From contig LGRX02035488.1 in the NCBI GenBank assembly GCA_001247695.2, forward strand, positions 1-64,000: 64,000 nt of DNA. The letters run 5' to 3'. Positions 40,789-53,102 of this stretch are shown piece after piece. A model generated the notes under the pieces. The model did not search any database. It saw nothing but the letters and a program-made list of their open reading frames with translations, and was not told where the DNA came from. Within the stretch, counting starts at the first letter, position 1, and every line of letters begins with the position of its first letter. This DNA comes from Cymbomonas tetramitiformis (Eukaryota > Chlorophyta > Pyramimonadophyceae > Pyramimonadales > Pyramimonadaceae). Position numbers and translations under genes: made by a program.

Positions 40789-43439
40789 GAACAACACGCT
40801 ATTCGGTGAAAATGACATTATGGTAGAGAAATGACATTAGTTGTTTTTTGCAATATTCAGGAAATATATTCGTGGAAATTTTAATTGTTTGAAATATTTT
40901 TGCTTGCAGGCCACCGCGATCGTAAAATTTCAAGACATGTACCAAATTTTTTCCAAGACATGGTCAAGCATGCAATTTGTTTTCGGTGCGGAAAATGGAC
41001 GTGCACATGACATGTGAAAGCAATATGCAATTGACAAACATTATTTTTCTGATAATTGCATTTACATTATGTACATTGATCTTTGCGTCTAAGCAAGCTA
41101 TTTTTATTCACACCTCGACATCGCTGCCATCGTCTTCCTCATTTTCATCGTTTTCGCTAATTTCTAGATCGCCTTCCGTTTCTAGCATTTGCCCGTTATC
41201 AATTCGTCTTTTTTTGGCACGTTGCGCAAGCAGTGCGATTACGAGCTGTCCATACTGCTCTTCTGGGATACAGCCTTTCACTTCGCCAACAGCGATGTTC
41301 CAGGACAGCAATATCTCCCCACTATTGAAGGCTTCTGTTGACGGCGCGTCGGATGGGTTCTCCCAGAAGGCTCCCGCTTTACCCGCTAAAACTTTTCCGA
41401 GTCTTCTCTCGTCCGTGTCCGTGTATTTCTTCACTTTCAGGTACTTGTACTTCAACTGCTTCGCGTAGGCAATCCGTGCATGCACTCGGACAAGCATCAG
41501 GGGATCCGACCATTCTTTGGCATTGAGCTTGACGCGGAATTGGCATACGTCGTTAGCCTTCACGCCCGTGATTTGTCCAAGGCAAACTGCATAGCTGTTG
41601 ACGGTCATTTGCTCGTACGAAACCTCCCATTGTGGGTCAGCCACGTACGCTTCAGCTTTCCTAGAGGCGCGATTCGCCGCCTTGCGTTTGCCCGTGTACA
41701 TGGCAACCGGTGCACGCTCTACGCGTTCTTGAATTCGTGCTGGAATCTCTGCTGCTGCTGGTAGCTGAGTTTCAGCGAGTCTGAGAGGTGCTTCAAGAGC
41801 ATGCACCAAAGGAGCATTGAGACGGTGGTGTAATTTGCTCGGCAACACGAAAGGAACATCGGGTTCTTCAAACACGTTCTCCTCGGTCAGCTTTCGTTGC
41901 TTCCTCAACAACTCCGTCCACCACGCCTCGTGGGTAGGTGAAAAAGTCGTACTCAAAATGCTCCGCAATCCTTGCACCAGATCTTCCAGCTTCGCAAGAC
42001 CTTCGGTGGAGAACGCTTTCGGGTCGACAAATTCAGGAAGCTCCTCAGGCATAGAATTCAACACCTTCAGGCCCTCCTCGGGCAACCACTTGATGTCGGT
42101 AGAATACATCTTGTATTGCACAACCACATCGCCGTCCTCGTTCTTGTACGCCTTGAAGGTTTGTTGAGTTGAGATGCCACAAACGTTCTCGTAGCGCCCA
42201 CTGAACCAGCTCTTCAGATCACGCACTTTCGCCACCGCGGTCGTGAAGATGCCATCCGTGAAACACTCCTTCGCGATTTCCATCATTTCGTCCAGGGTCA
42301 GAGCAAGTCTGCGTTTTAAGCGCACCGAAAATCGAGAGAACATTTGGTCGATGTTCTCGTGGGTGTGGCCGACGATTAAGAAATTCACCTTCACCTTTTT
42401 GAAAGCGCCCGACATGACCAGCCAAGAGATGTAGGCCAACAGCATGATGCTCTTGTTCGTGCCCACGTTGTCCAGTTGAACGTACAAGACTTCCGGCATA
42501 GGGTACGGTTGTACGCCATCCCCTACACGACGGTGCTCGTGAATTCGAATCACGTCACGATGCAGCACATTCAGCAAAAAGTTGGCGTCGTCCCCGTAAT
42601 TCGCGTAGTTGAAGTCCATAAATCGCCCAACGTTCTCGATGATGCTACCCATATTATGCACGTCTAAGAAGTCCTTCCGGTCCAGATATGATGGCAGGCG
42701 CGTAAAATGGGGCAGGCGCGTCGTCCATTGGGTCATGCCGTCGATAATAACTGAGGCATATTTCCACCAAGTCTTATTTTCCTTGATGCTCTTGGTCATG
42801 TTGGATTTCCGACCATGTTTATAGAACTTCTCGCGTTCAGCACGCGCTTGATCAAGGTGTTTTTCTCGCATCGCGTCGTATGGACCTGCAAAACAATTTA
42901 ACACAAACTGTTACTAACTGACAAAACAATTCGGGGAAAATACCAACTATTTTTTCTTAGAAAATATTAGACGTTAGCTCACCGTGTTGAGATTTGGGTG
43001 TGCCCTCCTTCAACAGTTTGATTGAAGCACATACGCTGCACTGAGAGAACCGTTTGCACTTCGGAACTTTGAGCCAAGATTTAAACTTCTCCTTCCAGAT
43101 GCCGTAGAAGTAAGGGAGGGAAACTTCCTTGGTTGCGCGGTCGTGAATAGATAAAGTCTCTAAATACTCGTCCCAAATCTCTTCTCGCGTGACTCCCGAT
43201 GGCAGATGTGTCTCCGGTTTATCTGGCTGAGGTTCTCCTCTTTCTTCTGCGTATTTATTCAAGAAGGCGATAACATGTGACTTTTTGCTAGAACAGCGAC
43301 GATTTGCCTCGCACCCTGTCAATCCGTGGACAAAGTTCGATCTCCCAGAGAGGACGCGTTCACGGACATCGCAAAAGTAGCCTTGACTTACTTGAAACAC
43401 CTTCTGGTAGAACGCGGAGCATACCTGTGACAGCCATAG

Positions 43440-43951
43440 GAAAAAAGTGCTCATTAGCTTAATGAGCACTTTTGCTCAAACTGTGACAAAGATAGAAATT
43501 CAGGCGACATGTTTAGGTATTCAAGGTAAGTAGGAAAAAGTGCTCATTAGCTTAATGAGCACTTTTTGCCTAAACTGTGACAAAGATAGAAATTCCGGCA
43601 ACCTGTGTAGGTATTCAAGGTAAGTAGGGAAAAATGCTCATTAACTTAATGAGCACTTTTTGCCTAAACTGTGACAAAGATAGAAATTCCGGCAACCTGT
43701 GTAGGTATTCAAGGTAAGTAGGAAAAAGTGCTCATTAGCTTAATGAGCACTTTTTGCCTAAACTGTGACAAAGATAGAAATTCCGGCAACCTGTGTAGGT
43801 ATTCAAGGTAAGTAGGAAAAAGTGCTCATTAACTTAATGAGCACTTTTTGCCTAAACTATGACAAAGATAGAAATTCCGGCAACCTGTGTAGGTATTCAA
43901 GGTAAGTAGGAAATAGTGCTCATTAACTTAATGAGCAGATTTTCAGCGTAC
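43440..43951. repeat. intronic array of six palindromes, 94-bp period (transposase intron of B)
   Basis: Arms TGCTCATTA and TAATGAGCA around a 3-nt loop (GCT or ACT) occur at 43448, 43541, 43635, 43729, 43823 and 43917. In most copies the stem extends outward to AAAAAG / CTTTTT. The array fills the intron between exon 2 (donor at 43951) and exon 3 (acceptor at 43425) of the minus-strand transposase. Confidence 0.9.
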
Positions 43952-44249
43952 CGGTTTGTCACAGATAAAGTATTTAAATATGAACGTCGAGTCGATCGTG
44001 CGGGTACCATTTTTTGAAAGGTCTGATACCATCCATTCTTTACGGTCTTTTGAGAAAAATTCCAAAACATTTCTCGTTGCGCTGTCAGAGCTGAGATATG
44101 AAAATTCATAGAGCAATGAGTTTTGCAGTTGCATCTAAAAACAGCTATTTCTTGAATAGAGGCTTCAGAGAGGTTTCGAGCTTTCAAAGAAATTTGTTTG
44201 TTTTGCTTCTGTATCCTGACTGTGGACGTGCACTTTAACAAATATTTGT

Positions 44250-45720
44250 CTTAAATAGTGTTAAATAGTGTTAAAAAGTGTTAAATAGGCTCCGATTTAA
44301 CATTTCATGACCATATGTTAAAAATGGGGGTTGAAGTGTTAAAAATATTTAACCACACTTGTATAAAGTGTCATGGGCGGTTCAGTATTGGATGAGGACC
44401 ATATATAAGTATGACACAATGTTAAATAGTGTTAAATGGGGTGCGATTTAACATTTCAGGTCCATATGTTAAAGTTGGGGGTTGAAGTGTTAAAATTCAG
44501 GTCATAATGTTAAATGTCATAATGTTAAATTTTAACACTTTAGTGCGATATGTTAAAGTTGGAGGTGATAATGTTAAAAGGGAGGTGATAATGTTAAAAT
44601 GATTTAACATTATGACATGTCAAATTATGAACCGCATGTTTCCAAGGCATTTAACACTTTGTACGACATTGGTCTCAAGATGATTGGTTTTGATGCATTT
44701 AACACTATGACGTGTCACAATATGACACTCTCGTTTTCTAGGCATTTAACACTTTCTACTGCACATGTTACAAGCCGATTGGTTCTGATGCATTTAACAC
44801 TATGACATGTCAGAATATGACACTCTCGTTTTCTAGGCATTTAACACTTTCTACTGCACATGTTACAAGCCGATTGGTTTTGATGCATTTAACACTATGA
44901 CATGTCACAATATGACACTCTCGTTTCCTAGGCATTTAACACTTTCTATTGCACATGTCTCAAGGTGATTGGTTACGATGCATTTAACACTATGACGTGG
45001 CACTATGTGACACTCTCGTTTCTAGGCATTTAACACTTACCGCACATGTTACAAGCCGATGGTTCTTGGCTTATTTAACACTATGACATGTCGTAATATG
45101 ACACTTCCGTTTTCTAGGCATTTAACACTTTCTTTACCGCACATGTTACAAGCCGATTGGTTTTGATGCATTTAACACTATGACGTGTCAGAATATGACA
45201 CTCTCGTTTTCTAGGCATTTAACACTTTCTACTGCACATGTTACAAGCCGATTGGTTCTGATGCATTTAACACTATGACATGTCAGAATATGACACTCTC
45301 GTTTTCTAGGCATTTAACACTTTCTACTGCACATGTTACAAGCCGATTGGTTATGATGCATTTAACACTATGACATGTCACAATATGACACTCTCGTTTC
45401 CTAGGCATTTAACACTTTATATTGCACATGTCTCAAGGTGATTGGCTATGATGCATTTAACACTATGACGTGGCACTATGTGAATGCCTTCAACAGTGAG
45501 GCATTTAACACTTTGTACTGCACATGTCTGAAGCTGATTGGTTCAAATCCATTTAACACTATGACGTGTCACAATATGACACTCTCGTTTTCTAGGCATT
45601 TAACACTTTCTACTGCACATGTTACAAGCCGATTGGTTCTGATGCATTTAACACTATGACGTGGCACTGTGTGAAGCCTTCAGGTTCTAGGCATTTAACA
45701 CTGTGAACTGCATGTCTTTG
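44250..45720. repeat. left subterminal repeats of C: TTTAACA motifs and a ~95-bp tandem array
   Basis: The first 350 bp are strings of TTAAATAGTGT and TGTTAAAT. From about 44600 to 45710 a ~95-bp unit (GATGCATTTAACACTATGAC ... GGCATTTAACACTTT) recurs about eleven times (for example 44787, 44882, 44977, 45164, 45260, 45355). Each unit holds two TTTAACACT sites. CACTA elements usually carry such subterminal sites for the second transposon protein. Confidence 0.85.
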
Positions 45721-45779
45721 AATAATGTCTTTGGTTCGTCTCCAACTACTTTTGCTGGCTTGTAATAATTCAGATTGCT

Positions 45780-45876
45780 AGCATCCCTCAGGCCACACGG
45801 CCGTAACAGGACACAGAACTATAACGCATCCCTGCTGTCTGCATCCCTGAGGCCACAGGGCCGCAACAGGACACAG
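45780..45876. repeat. two 22-nt-loop hairpin motifs (C family)
   Basis: Copies at 45780-45817 and 45841-45876 have the core GGCCACA(C/G)GGCC followed by GTAACA or GCAACA between CATCC and GGA. The arms here are short and imperfect. Confidence 0.6.
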
Positions 45877-45932
45877 AGCAAGAACGCGCGCAGAGTAGGC
45901 AATCAAGGTGCGTGGAGCAGCTACACTATCTC

Positions 45933-47976
45933 CTATGTGGGCTTGCTGCGCAAATGTCGCAGCCCCCGGAACAAGTAAATTGCGTGCATGTCGCCACCAG
46001 CCTCGGGTCTATGGAAGATCACCTTGTTTTGGATGCAGCTAATAGGTAGAATGAGTTCCCGCGCGGAGGCCTCGTCCAAAACGTCGATTCCCACGCATTG
46101 CACGTTGGGTGCGGATTTTGTGGAGTAGATCCTCATTTTAGCAAGGCGGCAGATCACATTATTCTCTTCCTTGCCGAGTATCAAGTAAAAGGATAAAATG
46201 GTCGCATAGGTATGCTGCAATCCCCACGCAGGAGGGCACTGGATGCCAACATTGTAAGATACGCGCTGCTTGGCTAGAGTATATGCCACTGAAGTAAAAT
46301 CATCCCCATCCATATGCATTCTGGCATATTGTTTGAACACGGTAGTAAGTGGTTCCTCGCATACCTTCACCCCATGGAGTGCAAATATCAAATCTGTGAC
46401 CATCTCTTGAAGGACACGGTTGTCGCTGACAAGTTGAATATCGGTGCATGAGCTCCGGGTTGCTGCACCCAGGAAGTAAACGCCATCATCCCTGCATTTG
46501 TCCTCATCCCCGACAGGCCGTTTTCGAATTACTTTCCCTGGAACAATGCTGAGCAGATCAGCCAACTCTCGCATTTCCTGGTGTGAGAATTGGTAGTCAT
46601 CCAGTGACTGCCGCATGGTTAGGCGGTTTCCCATCACGATATCAGGGAAGTTCGTTGCATTTTGTACGCAGCCCTTCATCGCTTGAACCCCGCGTTCAAC
46701 CCAAAACTCCATGATGGCACTCACACTTCCAAGAACCAGCTCTTGGCGAGGGAGGTGGACCACACACAGCCGCAAATTCAAGGTGAGCATGTTCAGCGGG
46801 CATTGTTCCTCGAGGATACATGCAAACCTCCACATGTCCGAGGTTGCCTGCGTCCTGGCACTGGAAAAGGCTGCATCGTCCGTATAAACTGTTGCGCCGC
46901 GCATGTAAAACAAGCACGCTCGCCTCAGCAGATTCCATGCCTCATTTAGGTGCTCATTCAGATCCAGGAGCTCCTCCCCAAGCACAATCATTCCATAATA
47001 CAAGACAAAACTCAACATGTCCTCCATCGTATACATCCCTGCAAGGTGTGAGAGGGAAGGCCACTGGTTAGAACTCTCTCTCTCTCTCTCTCTATCAACG
47101 TCTAACTAAACACCATCTCTGCATTCACGCTATTCCAAGATGGTTTCAGTGAATACAAACTCGGGGGGTTTTAGAAAAGGGTGACCGCAAGAGGGCATAC
47201 CCAAATATTGAACAATGTCTTGGTATCCTCGTGCCATATCCGAAGGTGGTTGCAATCCAACACCCCTGGCTTGTATTCTGGATAAGGCCTCTGTCGAAAA
47301 CACACACTCATACTTCTCACAATGATCCACCTTTCCAAGCAGCATTTTGAAAAAGAGTTTGCTGATACCGTAACAGAAACTGTGCCCAAATGGTACACAG
47401 TAAGCCCAAATGGGATCAAAATAGGGGAGCTGCTCGAGTGGCCCTGATGAGTATCGCCCGCACGCCATCGGAGTATGCCCGCCGTTCACCACAGCATCCA
47501 CCAAATGAAGATGGTCCTCGTGGGATAGCATGGCGCGCTCATCATTTGCATACACCAGCTCGTCACCCATCCAAGTCTGTGATATAGGTTCCAAGTACCC
47601 TTTACTGTACATACCATGCCCATTAATTCCAGAGGTACCTTCCCACAGACTCCGCGCATCATTTCGACGAGCCGAAACTGGTGCGAAACAGCCTAGATCG
47701 TTCCTGGCCACAGTATCACAGTGGACAACTGACAAATACACGAACATCTACTCATGATGTTTTTTGAAGTGTCCATCATACACGCGGAACCCATTCATCA
47801 ACTCCAATAGTTCGCGTACAAATGGGTAGAGTAAGACGTGTACGTTTTTCCATTTCTGTCGTGGTCCCGGTGACAGGAAGACGGTGGCCACAAACCGCCC
47901 AGACATACGAAACTGCACACATTCCATGAATCGTGGCTCCACCACCCCATCCAACCCCACCCACTATGCTGACCAC
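45933..47976 (-). pseudogene. EnSpm/CACTA-like transposase of C (tnp2- and DUF4218-like)
   Basis: Three open blocks follow each other. Block 47976-47748 (ECVQFRMSGRFVATVFLSPG, VHVLLYPFVRELLELM) runs in the same frame, across a TAG at 47748-47750, into 47747-47130 (SVVHCDTVARNDLGCF, DDERAMLSHEDHLHLVDAVV-like acidic region, LPYFDPIWAYCVPFGHS). This is the tnp2-type pattern with HCDT and YFDPIW blocks. Block 47036-45933 has LRLCVVHLPRQELVLGS and EFWVERGVQAMKG, the DUF4218-like pattern that follows tnp2 in EnSpm transposases. An intron of about 90 bp containing a (CT)n run probably separates 47130 and 47036. The in-frame TAG suggests an inactive copy. Confidence 0.7.
47073..47096. repeat. (CT)n microsatellite
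   Basis: A run of CTCTCTCT... lies in the presumed intron between two transposase blocks of C. Confidence 0.8.
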
Positions 47977-48028
47977 GTTTCCACGCATTGAAAAGCATGC
48001 AATTGGTGAGACTATTCACTTTAAAAAT

Positions 48029-48973
48029 TCACTTGCTACATGCGTTTCTCCAACACACCTTTAATGGCAGGTCGCTTGGTCGTATGAATCCAAACCTGGA
48101 AGACCACTGCCTGAGCTTGAGCGCATCCCACCCCATCCCAAATAAACAACTGGCATGTGTTGTTCTCCAATTGCCATAGTCGGTGTCCCAGATGTGCGTC
48201 GGTACAACTCTACTCCAGGCGTAGCCCTCTGCCTGACCCTCTGCCTGGTTGATGTGCTCCGCCAATGGACTTCCCACCTTGACCATGTGAACACGCACAT
48301 ACTTCCAATCTCCGGGCATGGCAAGCACTGAGAGGCTGTTGCCATCGGTCAAGTCAAGGGACAACACAATACGATCAGCAAACGGATAGTTGGTTTGCAT
48401 TGTTTTGGGATGCAGCACACAGGTGCCAGAATTGCCAAATCCAATGGTCAGCACGAACCAGGAGGAAGTGGCCTTTCCTTGTAACAGGAAGGCCATGCGC
48501 TTGGCCCATGTGGTGATCCCGCGCAGCTCGAACTCGCCCTCTTTCGTTTGATGTTTTGCAAACACCACCCGAATGTCATGTTGACCATTAAAGGTACAAA
48601 ACCATCCCGCAGGCCTCCAAGTGAAGGCGCGGACGATGAGCTTGAACTCTCCACCAGTGGTCTTGACATACTTCACTGCCAACAAGTGAAGTGCGATCGC
48701 CACTGTGAAGAAATTTATCAAGACAACGAGTCCTTCTGTCATCTGATAACATGGAAACCAACCACAGGCCACATGGCCGTAAGAGGTATGGCCCCATGAC
48801 ATCGGGTGCACTTGAACAACGTATGGAATATGTGTGGACGGGAAATTCCGAATGGCATGACGTTGCTTGACATGCAGACTTTGGATTCCGCGGGAAAGAA
48901 ACCCAACTCTAAGCGACATATAGTCAAGTACTAATAAGAGCGCCTCAGTCGCTGTTTGTCCTACAAATCTCAC
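48029..48973 (-). CDS. ORF of unknown function upstream of the C transposase
   Basis: The 314-codon frame starts with ATG at 48973. It has one strongly hydrophobic stretch (LVVLINFFTVAIALHLLAV) and several Trp-rich segments, but no family was recognised. A copy of the GGCCACATGGCC hairpin (48755-48792) lies inside it, which is unusual for coding sequence. It may be the N-terminal part of the transposase, a second transposon protein, or partly non-coding. Confidence 0.35.
   Translation of the reverse strand: MRFVGQTATEALLLVLDYMSLRVGFLSRGIQSLHVKQRHAIRNFPSTHIPYVVQVHPMSWGHTSYGHVACGWFPCYQMTEGLVVLINFFTVAIALHLLAVKYVKTTGGEFKLIVRAFTWRPAGWFCTFNGQHDIRVVFAKHQTKEGEFELRGITTWAKRMAFLLQGKATSSWFVLTIGFGNSGTCVLHPKTMQTNYPFADRIVLSLDLTDGNSLSVLAMPGDWKYVRVHMVKVGSPLAEHINQAEGQAEGYAWSRVVPTHIWDTDYGNWRTTHASCLFGMGWDALKLRQWSSRFGFIRPSDLPLKVCWRNACSK
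48755..48792. repeat. 22-nt-loop hairpin motif, inside ORF 48029-48973
   Basis: CCAACC and GGTATGG flank the core AGGCCACATGGCCGTAAGA. Confidence 0.6.
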
Positions 48974-49528
48974 AATGTTTCCAAAATAATTAATACTAAG
49001 ATGCCTCTGTAGGTGGCTCTAATAAAGGCATTGATGCAAAGGTGTTCATATGAAGGTATTGGGATGGGCGTGGGATAAAACACACCTGACGGGTCCAATG
49101 CAAACAGTACACACAGACACGACAGGAAATCTAACATACCCCAAAGTAACCCTGACAACAGCCTTGAGGTGGCTCTACAGCTTGCTCTAAAGCAATGAGC
49201 ATCGAAGGCAATCAAAGGCAACAGGCACGATATGGGCGTGGTAGAAAGCACACCTTGAAGGAAGTGTAGCCTTGTGGAAAAGTAGTAGATGATGTACTCG
49301 ATCCAAGGGCGGATACTAGAAGCTATTAATAACCTTTGACAACCACGCGAAAATGAAACATCCAGCGGAAAATGAAACATCCAACAACCGTTCCCCAGCA
49401 ACCATTAGATTTTCATCAAACTTTCAACACAAGAGTTCAGCGCCGACTTCTAGTATTCAAGATGACACACCAGGCCACTATATATTCAGATTAACTTATA
49501 TAATACTATATAGTCAGATAGCAACTTT
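48974..49528. other. intergenic stretch of C without a supported gene
   Basis: A minus-strand frame (48970-49401) is hydrophobic and repeat-like, without any family signature. A 14-bp motif AAATGAAACATCCA occurs twice near 49350. Confidence 0.4.
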
Positions 49529-50014
49529 TTAGTTAACCAATGTGTAACGTCCCCATACATGATCGATCAACTGTGTACAGTAGGGGCATGTCCTATACCC
49601 TCTCGAGGCGCTCCGCATTACGGCTCCACAATGCTGCCTACATATGGCGAGGCCACAAATCCGGATCCTACGCTGTTGCCTGGGCGTCACTCCGTCAGCC
49701 TCAGGTTGGAGGCCATTTTGGAATCCTTCCTGGCGGCACAACTCGCACCCCAGGTAAACATCGTCATTACGGGGATGAGTGGTTTGGGGTATTGCTTCCC
49801 CAGGCAAATTGGCCCGACATACGTAGGATTCATAGGCATCCAACGATACTATGTCGGGGTTTGCTTCGGGGCCGGATACCACCTCCCAAGTCTCATCCCC
49901 TGCCTCCCAGAGAACTAGGGCCTCTTGAACCCGCTGTCTATTAACGGTACGGAACCTAACTCGCAAGATTGAATTCACGATGTAACGGTCATTTGTTAAC
50001 TCCATCACCTGCAT
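49529..50014 (-). CDS. chromodomain-RING-like protein of transposon C (161 aa)
   Basis: ATG at 50014. Residues ~8-65 (RYIVNSILRVRFRT...ALVLWEAGDETWEVV...IVSLDAYESY) follow the chromodomain pattern, including the W..(G)..TWE core. Residues ~90-150 carry CELC, CGLAICRQHCG and CPYC in a RING-like arrangement. A chromodomain could steer the element or its protein to methylated histone tails and the RING could act as a ubiquitin ligase; both are inferences. It lies just downstream of a hairpin (50022-50062) and codes on the same strand as the transposase. Confidence 0.6.
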   Translation of the reverse strand: MQVMELTNDRYIVNSILRVRFRTVNRQRVQEALVLWEAGDETWEVVSGPEANPDIVSLDAYESYVCRANLPGEAIPQTTHPRNDDVYLGCELCRQEGFQNGLQPEADGVTPRQQRRIRICGLAICRQHCGAVMRSASRGYRTCPYCTQLIDHVWGRYTLVN

Positions 50015-50021
50015 TCAAGAT

Positions 50022-50062
50022 GACACCACACCAGGCCACACGGCCGTAAGAGGTGTAGGGTC
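50022..50062. repeat. 22-nt-loop hairpin motif, 5' of the chromodomain-RING gene
   Basis: ACACC and GGTGT flank the core AGGCCACACGGCCGTAAGA. On the minus strand the hairpin lies just before the ATG at 50014. Confidence 0.65.
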
Positions 50063-50299
50063 ATGGACTACTCAGGGTTCACTGGTATTCAAGACGAAGA
50101 CAACACAGACCATAATGAGGGACCAGGATCTGAAGATCGATGCAGCGCGGGTCAAAACATGCACTAATTGTATACACACACTTTACAATAAACCGCTGCT
50201 CAAAGAGCAGAGCAGAGCTTCTGTGGTGACCTACACTACACTAATATGTGAACGTTTATCTCTGCGCGTATTCTGTCGGATCGGATATGCGCGTGGGGA

Positions 50300-52345
50300 T
50301 CACAACATCCCACTGAACCGCGCGCGGGGGCAGATGAGGAAATCACCATGCTAAACATGGCACTTGCCTGTTCAATGAAGCCTTCATGTCTCTCTGTCGA
50401 ATGTAGTGCTCCCCCCGCCTTGAGGTATGTAGCCTTTTGTTGACATACACACATTTGCAAGGAAGTAGAGCCCACTACATCCCACTCCTGTGAGACGCCG
50501 GTAGTAGAGTTTTGGGAAGCTAGCGGGGGTCGTGTAGAAAATAATGAGGGACCATGATCCCAGCAGGCAGCAGCCTAGCTACGCAAGTACAATGGCAGCA
50601 GCACAACATCCCACCTAACCGCGGGGGCAGATGAGGAAATCACCATGCTAAACATGGCACTAGCCTGTTCAATGAAGCCTTCATGTCTCTCTGTCGAATG
50701 TAGTGCTCCCCCCGCCTTGAGGTATGTAGCCTTTTGGTGACATACACACATTTGCAAGGAAGTAGAGCCCACTACATCCCACTCCTGTGAGACGCCGGTA
50801 GTAGAGTTTTGGGAAGCTAGCGGGGGTCGTGTAGAAAATAATGAGGGACCATGATCCCAGCAGGCAGCAGCCTAGCTACGCAAGTACAATGGCAGCAGCA
50901 CAACATCCCACTGAACAGCGGGGGCAGATGAGGAAATCACCATGCTAAACATGGCACTCGCCTATTCAATGAAGCCTTCATGTCTCTCAGTCGGATGTAG
51001 TGCTCCCCCCGCCTTGAGGTATGTAGCCTTTTGGTGACATACACACATTTGCAAGGAAGTAGAGCCCACTACATCCCACTCCTATGAGACGCCGGTAGTA
51101 GAGTTTTGGGAAGCTAGCGGGGGTCGTGTAGAAAATAATGAGGGACCATGATCCCAGCAGCCTAGCTACGCAAGTACAATGGCAGCAGCACAACATCCCA
51201 CTGAACAGCGGGGGCAGATGAGGAAATCACCATGCTAAACATGGCACTCGCCTGTTCAATGAAGCCTTCATGTCTCTCTGTCGAATGTAGTGCTCCCCCC
51301 GCCTTGAGGTATGTAGCCTTTTGATGACATACACACATTTGCAAGGAAGTAGAGCCCACTACATCCCACTCCTGTGAGACGCCGGTAGTAGAGTTTTGGG
51401 AAGCTAGCGGGGGTCGTGTAGAAAATAATGAGGGACCATGATCCCAACAGGCAGCAGCCTAGCTACGCAAGTACAATGGCAGCAGCACAACATCCCACTG
51501 AACAGCGGGGGCAGATGAGGAAATCACCATGCTAAACATGGCACTCGCCTATTCAATGAAGCCTTCATGTCTCTCAGTCGGATGTAGTGCTCCCCCCGCC
51601 TTGAGGTATGTAGCCTTTTGGTGACATACACACATTTGCAAGGAAGTAGAGCCCACTACATCCCACTCCTGTGAGACGCCGGTAGTAGAGTTTTGGGAAG
51701 CTAGCGGGGGTCGTGTAGAAAATAATGAGGGACCATGATCCCAGCAGGCAGCAGCCTAGCTACGCAAGTACAATGGCAGCAGCACATCCCACTGAACAGC
51801 GGGGGCAGATGAGGAAATCACCATGCTAAACATGGCACTCGCCTATTCAATGAAGCCTTCATGTCTCTCAGTCGGATGTAGTGCTCCCCCCGCCTTGAGG
51901 TATGTAGCCTTTTGGTGACATACACACATTTGCAAGGAAGTAGAGCCCACTACATCCCACTCCTGTGAGACGCCGGTAGTAGAGTTTTGGGAAGCTAGCG
52001 GGGGTGGTGTAGAAAATAATGAGGGACCATGATCCCAGCAGGCAGCGAGCAGCCTAGCTACGCAAGTACAATGGCAGCAGCACAACATCCCACTGAACAG
52101 CGGGGGCAGATGAGGAAATCACCATGCTAAACATGGCACTCGCCTATTCAATGAAGCCTTCATGTCTCTCAGTCGGATGTAGTGCTCCCCCCGCCTTGAG
52201 GTATGTAGCCTTTTGGTGACATACACACATTTGCAAGGAAGTAGAGCCCACTACATCCCACTCCTGTGAGACGCCGGTAGTAGAGTTTTGGGAAGCTAGC
52301 GGGGGTCGTGTAGAAAATAATGAGGGACCATGATCCCAGCAGGCA
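50300..52345. repeat. seven-copy ~296-bp tandem array
   Basis: The landmark GGGGGCAGATGAGGAAATCA recurs near 50331, 50628, 50924, 51214, 51512, 51806 and 52107 (spacing 290-301 bp). Units are 95% or more alike by eye. Each has short palindromes, CCATGctaaaCATGG and ATGAAGCCTTCAT, and the motif GGGACCATGATCCC. Open frames inside are short and repeat with the unit, so it is taken as non-coding. Confidence 0.9.
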
Positions 52346-52552
52346 GCAGCCAGCAGCATAGCCGTGCAGGTAGAACAGTTCACAGGTACAACAGGTACAG
52401 GCTGCGCACAACCAGGTACAATATAGGCTGCACCAGCCTCACATTTCAAAGATTCAATCCGTTTTGTCTGAGACAACTAAACATAAATAGATAGTTAAAT
52501 TACAGTACCAACTAGTTCAACTTAAAGTACAGGTTAACTTCTACTAGTTAAC

Positions 52553-52882
52553 TTAGCTCCAAACAATGTTACAAAGCGGGCAGGAAACACTTATCTTGCA
52601 ACTTCTAAGAAAAGCAGTAAAGCAAGGCAAGTGGTAAAAGACATTTTTGCAGCCACAACCTAGTCCATTTGTGGCTGCCTGGGTTTCACTAACCTCCTCT
52701 AAACAGATTGGACAAATCTTAGGCTCGACAGTTGGCAACAACTTGTCTAGGAGCCGTTCTACAGAGAAGTCTTCCTGACTCCCTTTGGAGCTTGAACCGC
52801 CTGTCTGAGTTTCAGAGGGTCTTTCGTCTTCAAAGCTTAGAAAAGGAAAGAGTATTTTCATAATTTCGTCGTCACTTTCCAT
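52553..52882 (-). CDS. RING-finger protein of transposon C (109 aa)
   Basis: ATG at 52882. An acidic N-terminus is followed by a C-terminal RING-like motif: CPICLEEV, CGCKNVFYHLPC and CPLCN (C-x2-C, C-x-C, H-x2-C, C-x2-C). RING proteins usually act as ubiquitin E3 ligases. The start codon directly follows the hairpin at 52883-52916, so in the transcript the stem would abut the AUG. It is coded on the same strand as the other C genes. Confidence 0.65.
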   Translation of the reverse strand: MESDDEIMKILFPFLSFEDERPSETQTGGSSSKGSQEDFSVERLLDKLLPTVEPKICPICLEEVSETQAATNGLGCGCKNVFYHLPCFTAFLRSCKISVSCPLCNIVWS

Positions 52883-52916
52883 GAATCCCTGAGGCCACAA
52901 GGCCGTAGCAGGATTC
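52883..52916. repeat. 22-nt-loop hairpin motif, touching the RING start codon
   Basis: GAATCC (52883-52888) and GGATTC (52911-52916) flank a 22-nt loop holding GGCC-ACAA-GGCC. Confidence 0.8.
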
Positions 52917-53064
52917 AGTGAACGATGGAAATAACAGGGAAAGAAAACTTAAAAGTTCAGCCGGCAAAAACAAAATCGATGAAAACAGTGCACACACGAC
53001 AAGTGTGCAATCACACACCAATGTAACCCTCACAGCATCCCTGCAGGCACAACACAGCACAGCA

Positions 53065-53102
53065 CAGCATCCCTGAGGCCACAAGGCCGTAGCAGGATGC
53101 TG
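53065..53102. repeat. 22-nt-loop hairpin motif with perfect 8-bp stem
   Basis: CAGCATCC (53065-53072) and GGATGCTG (53095-53102) flank the same 22-nt loop as the copy at 52883. Confidence 0.85.
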
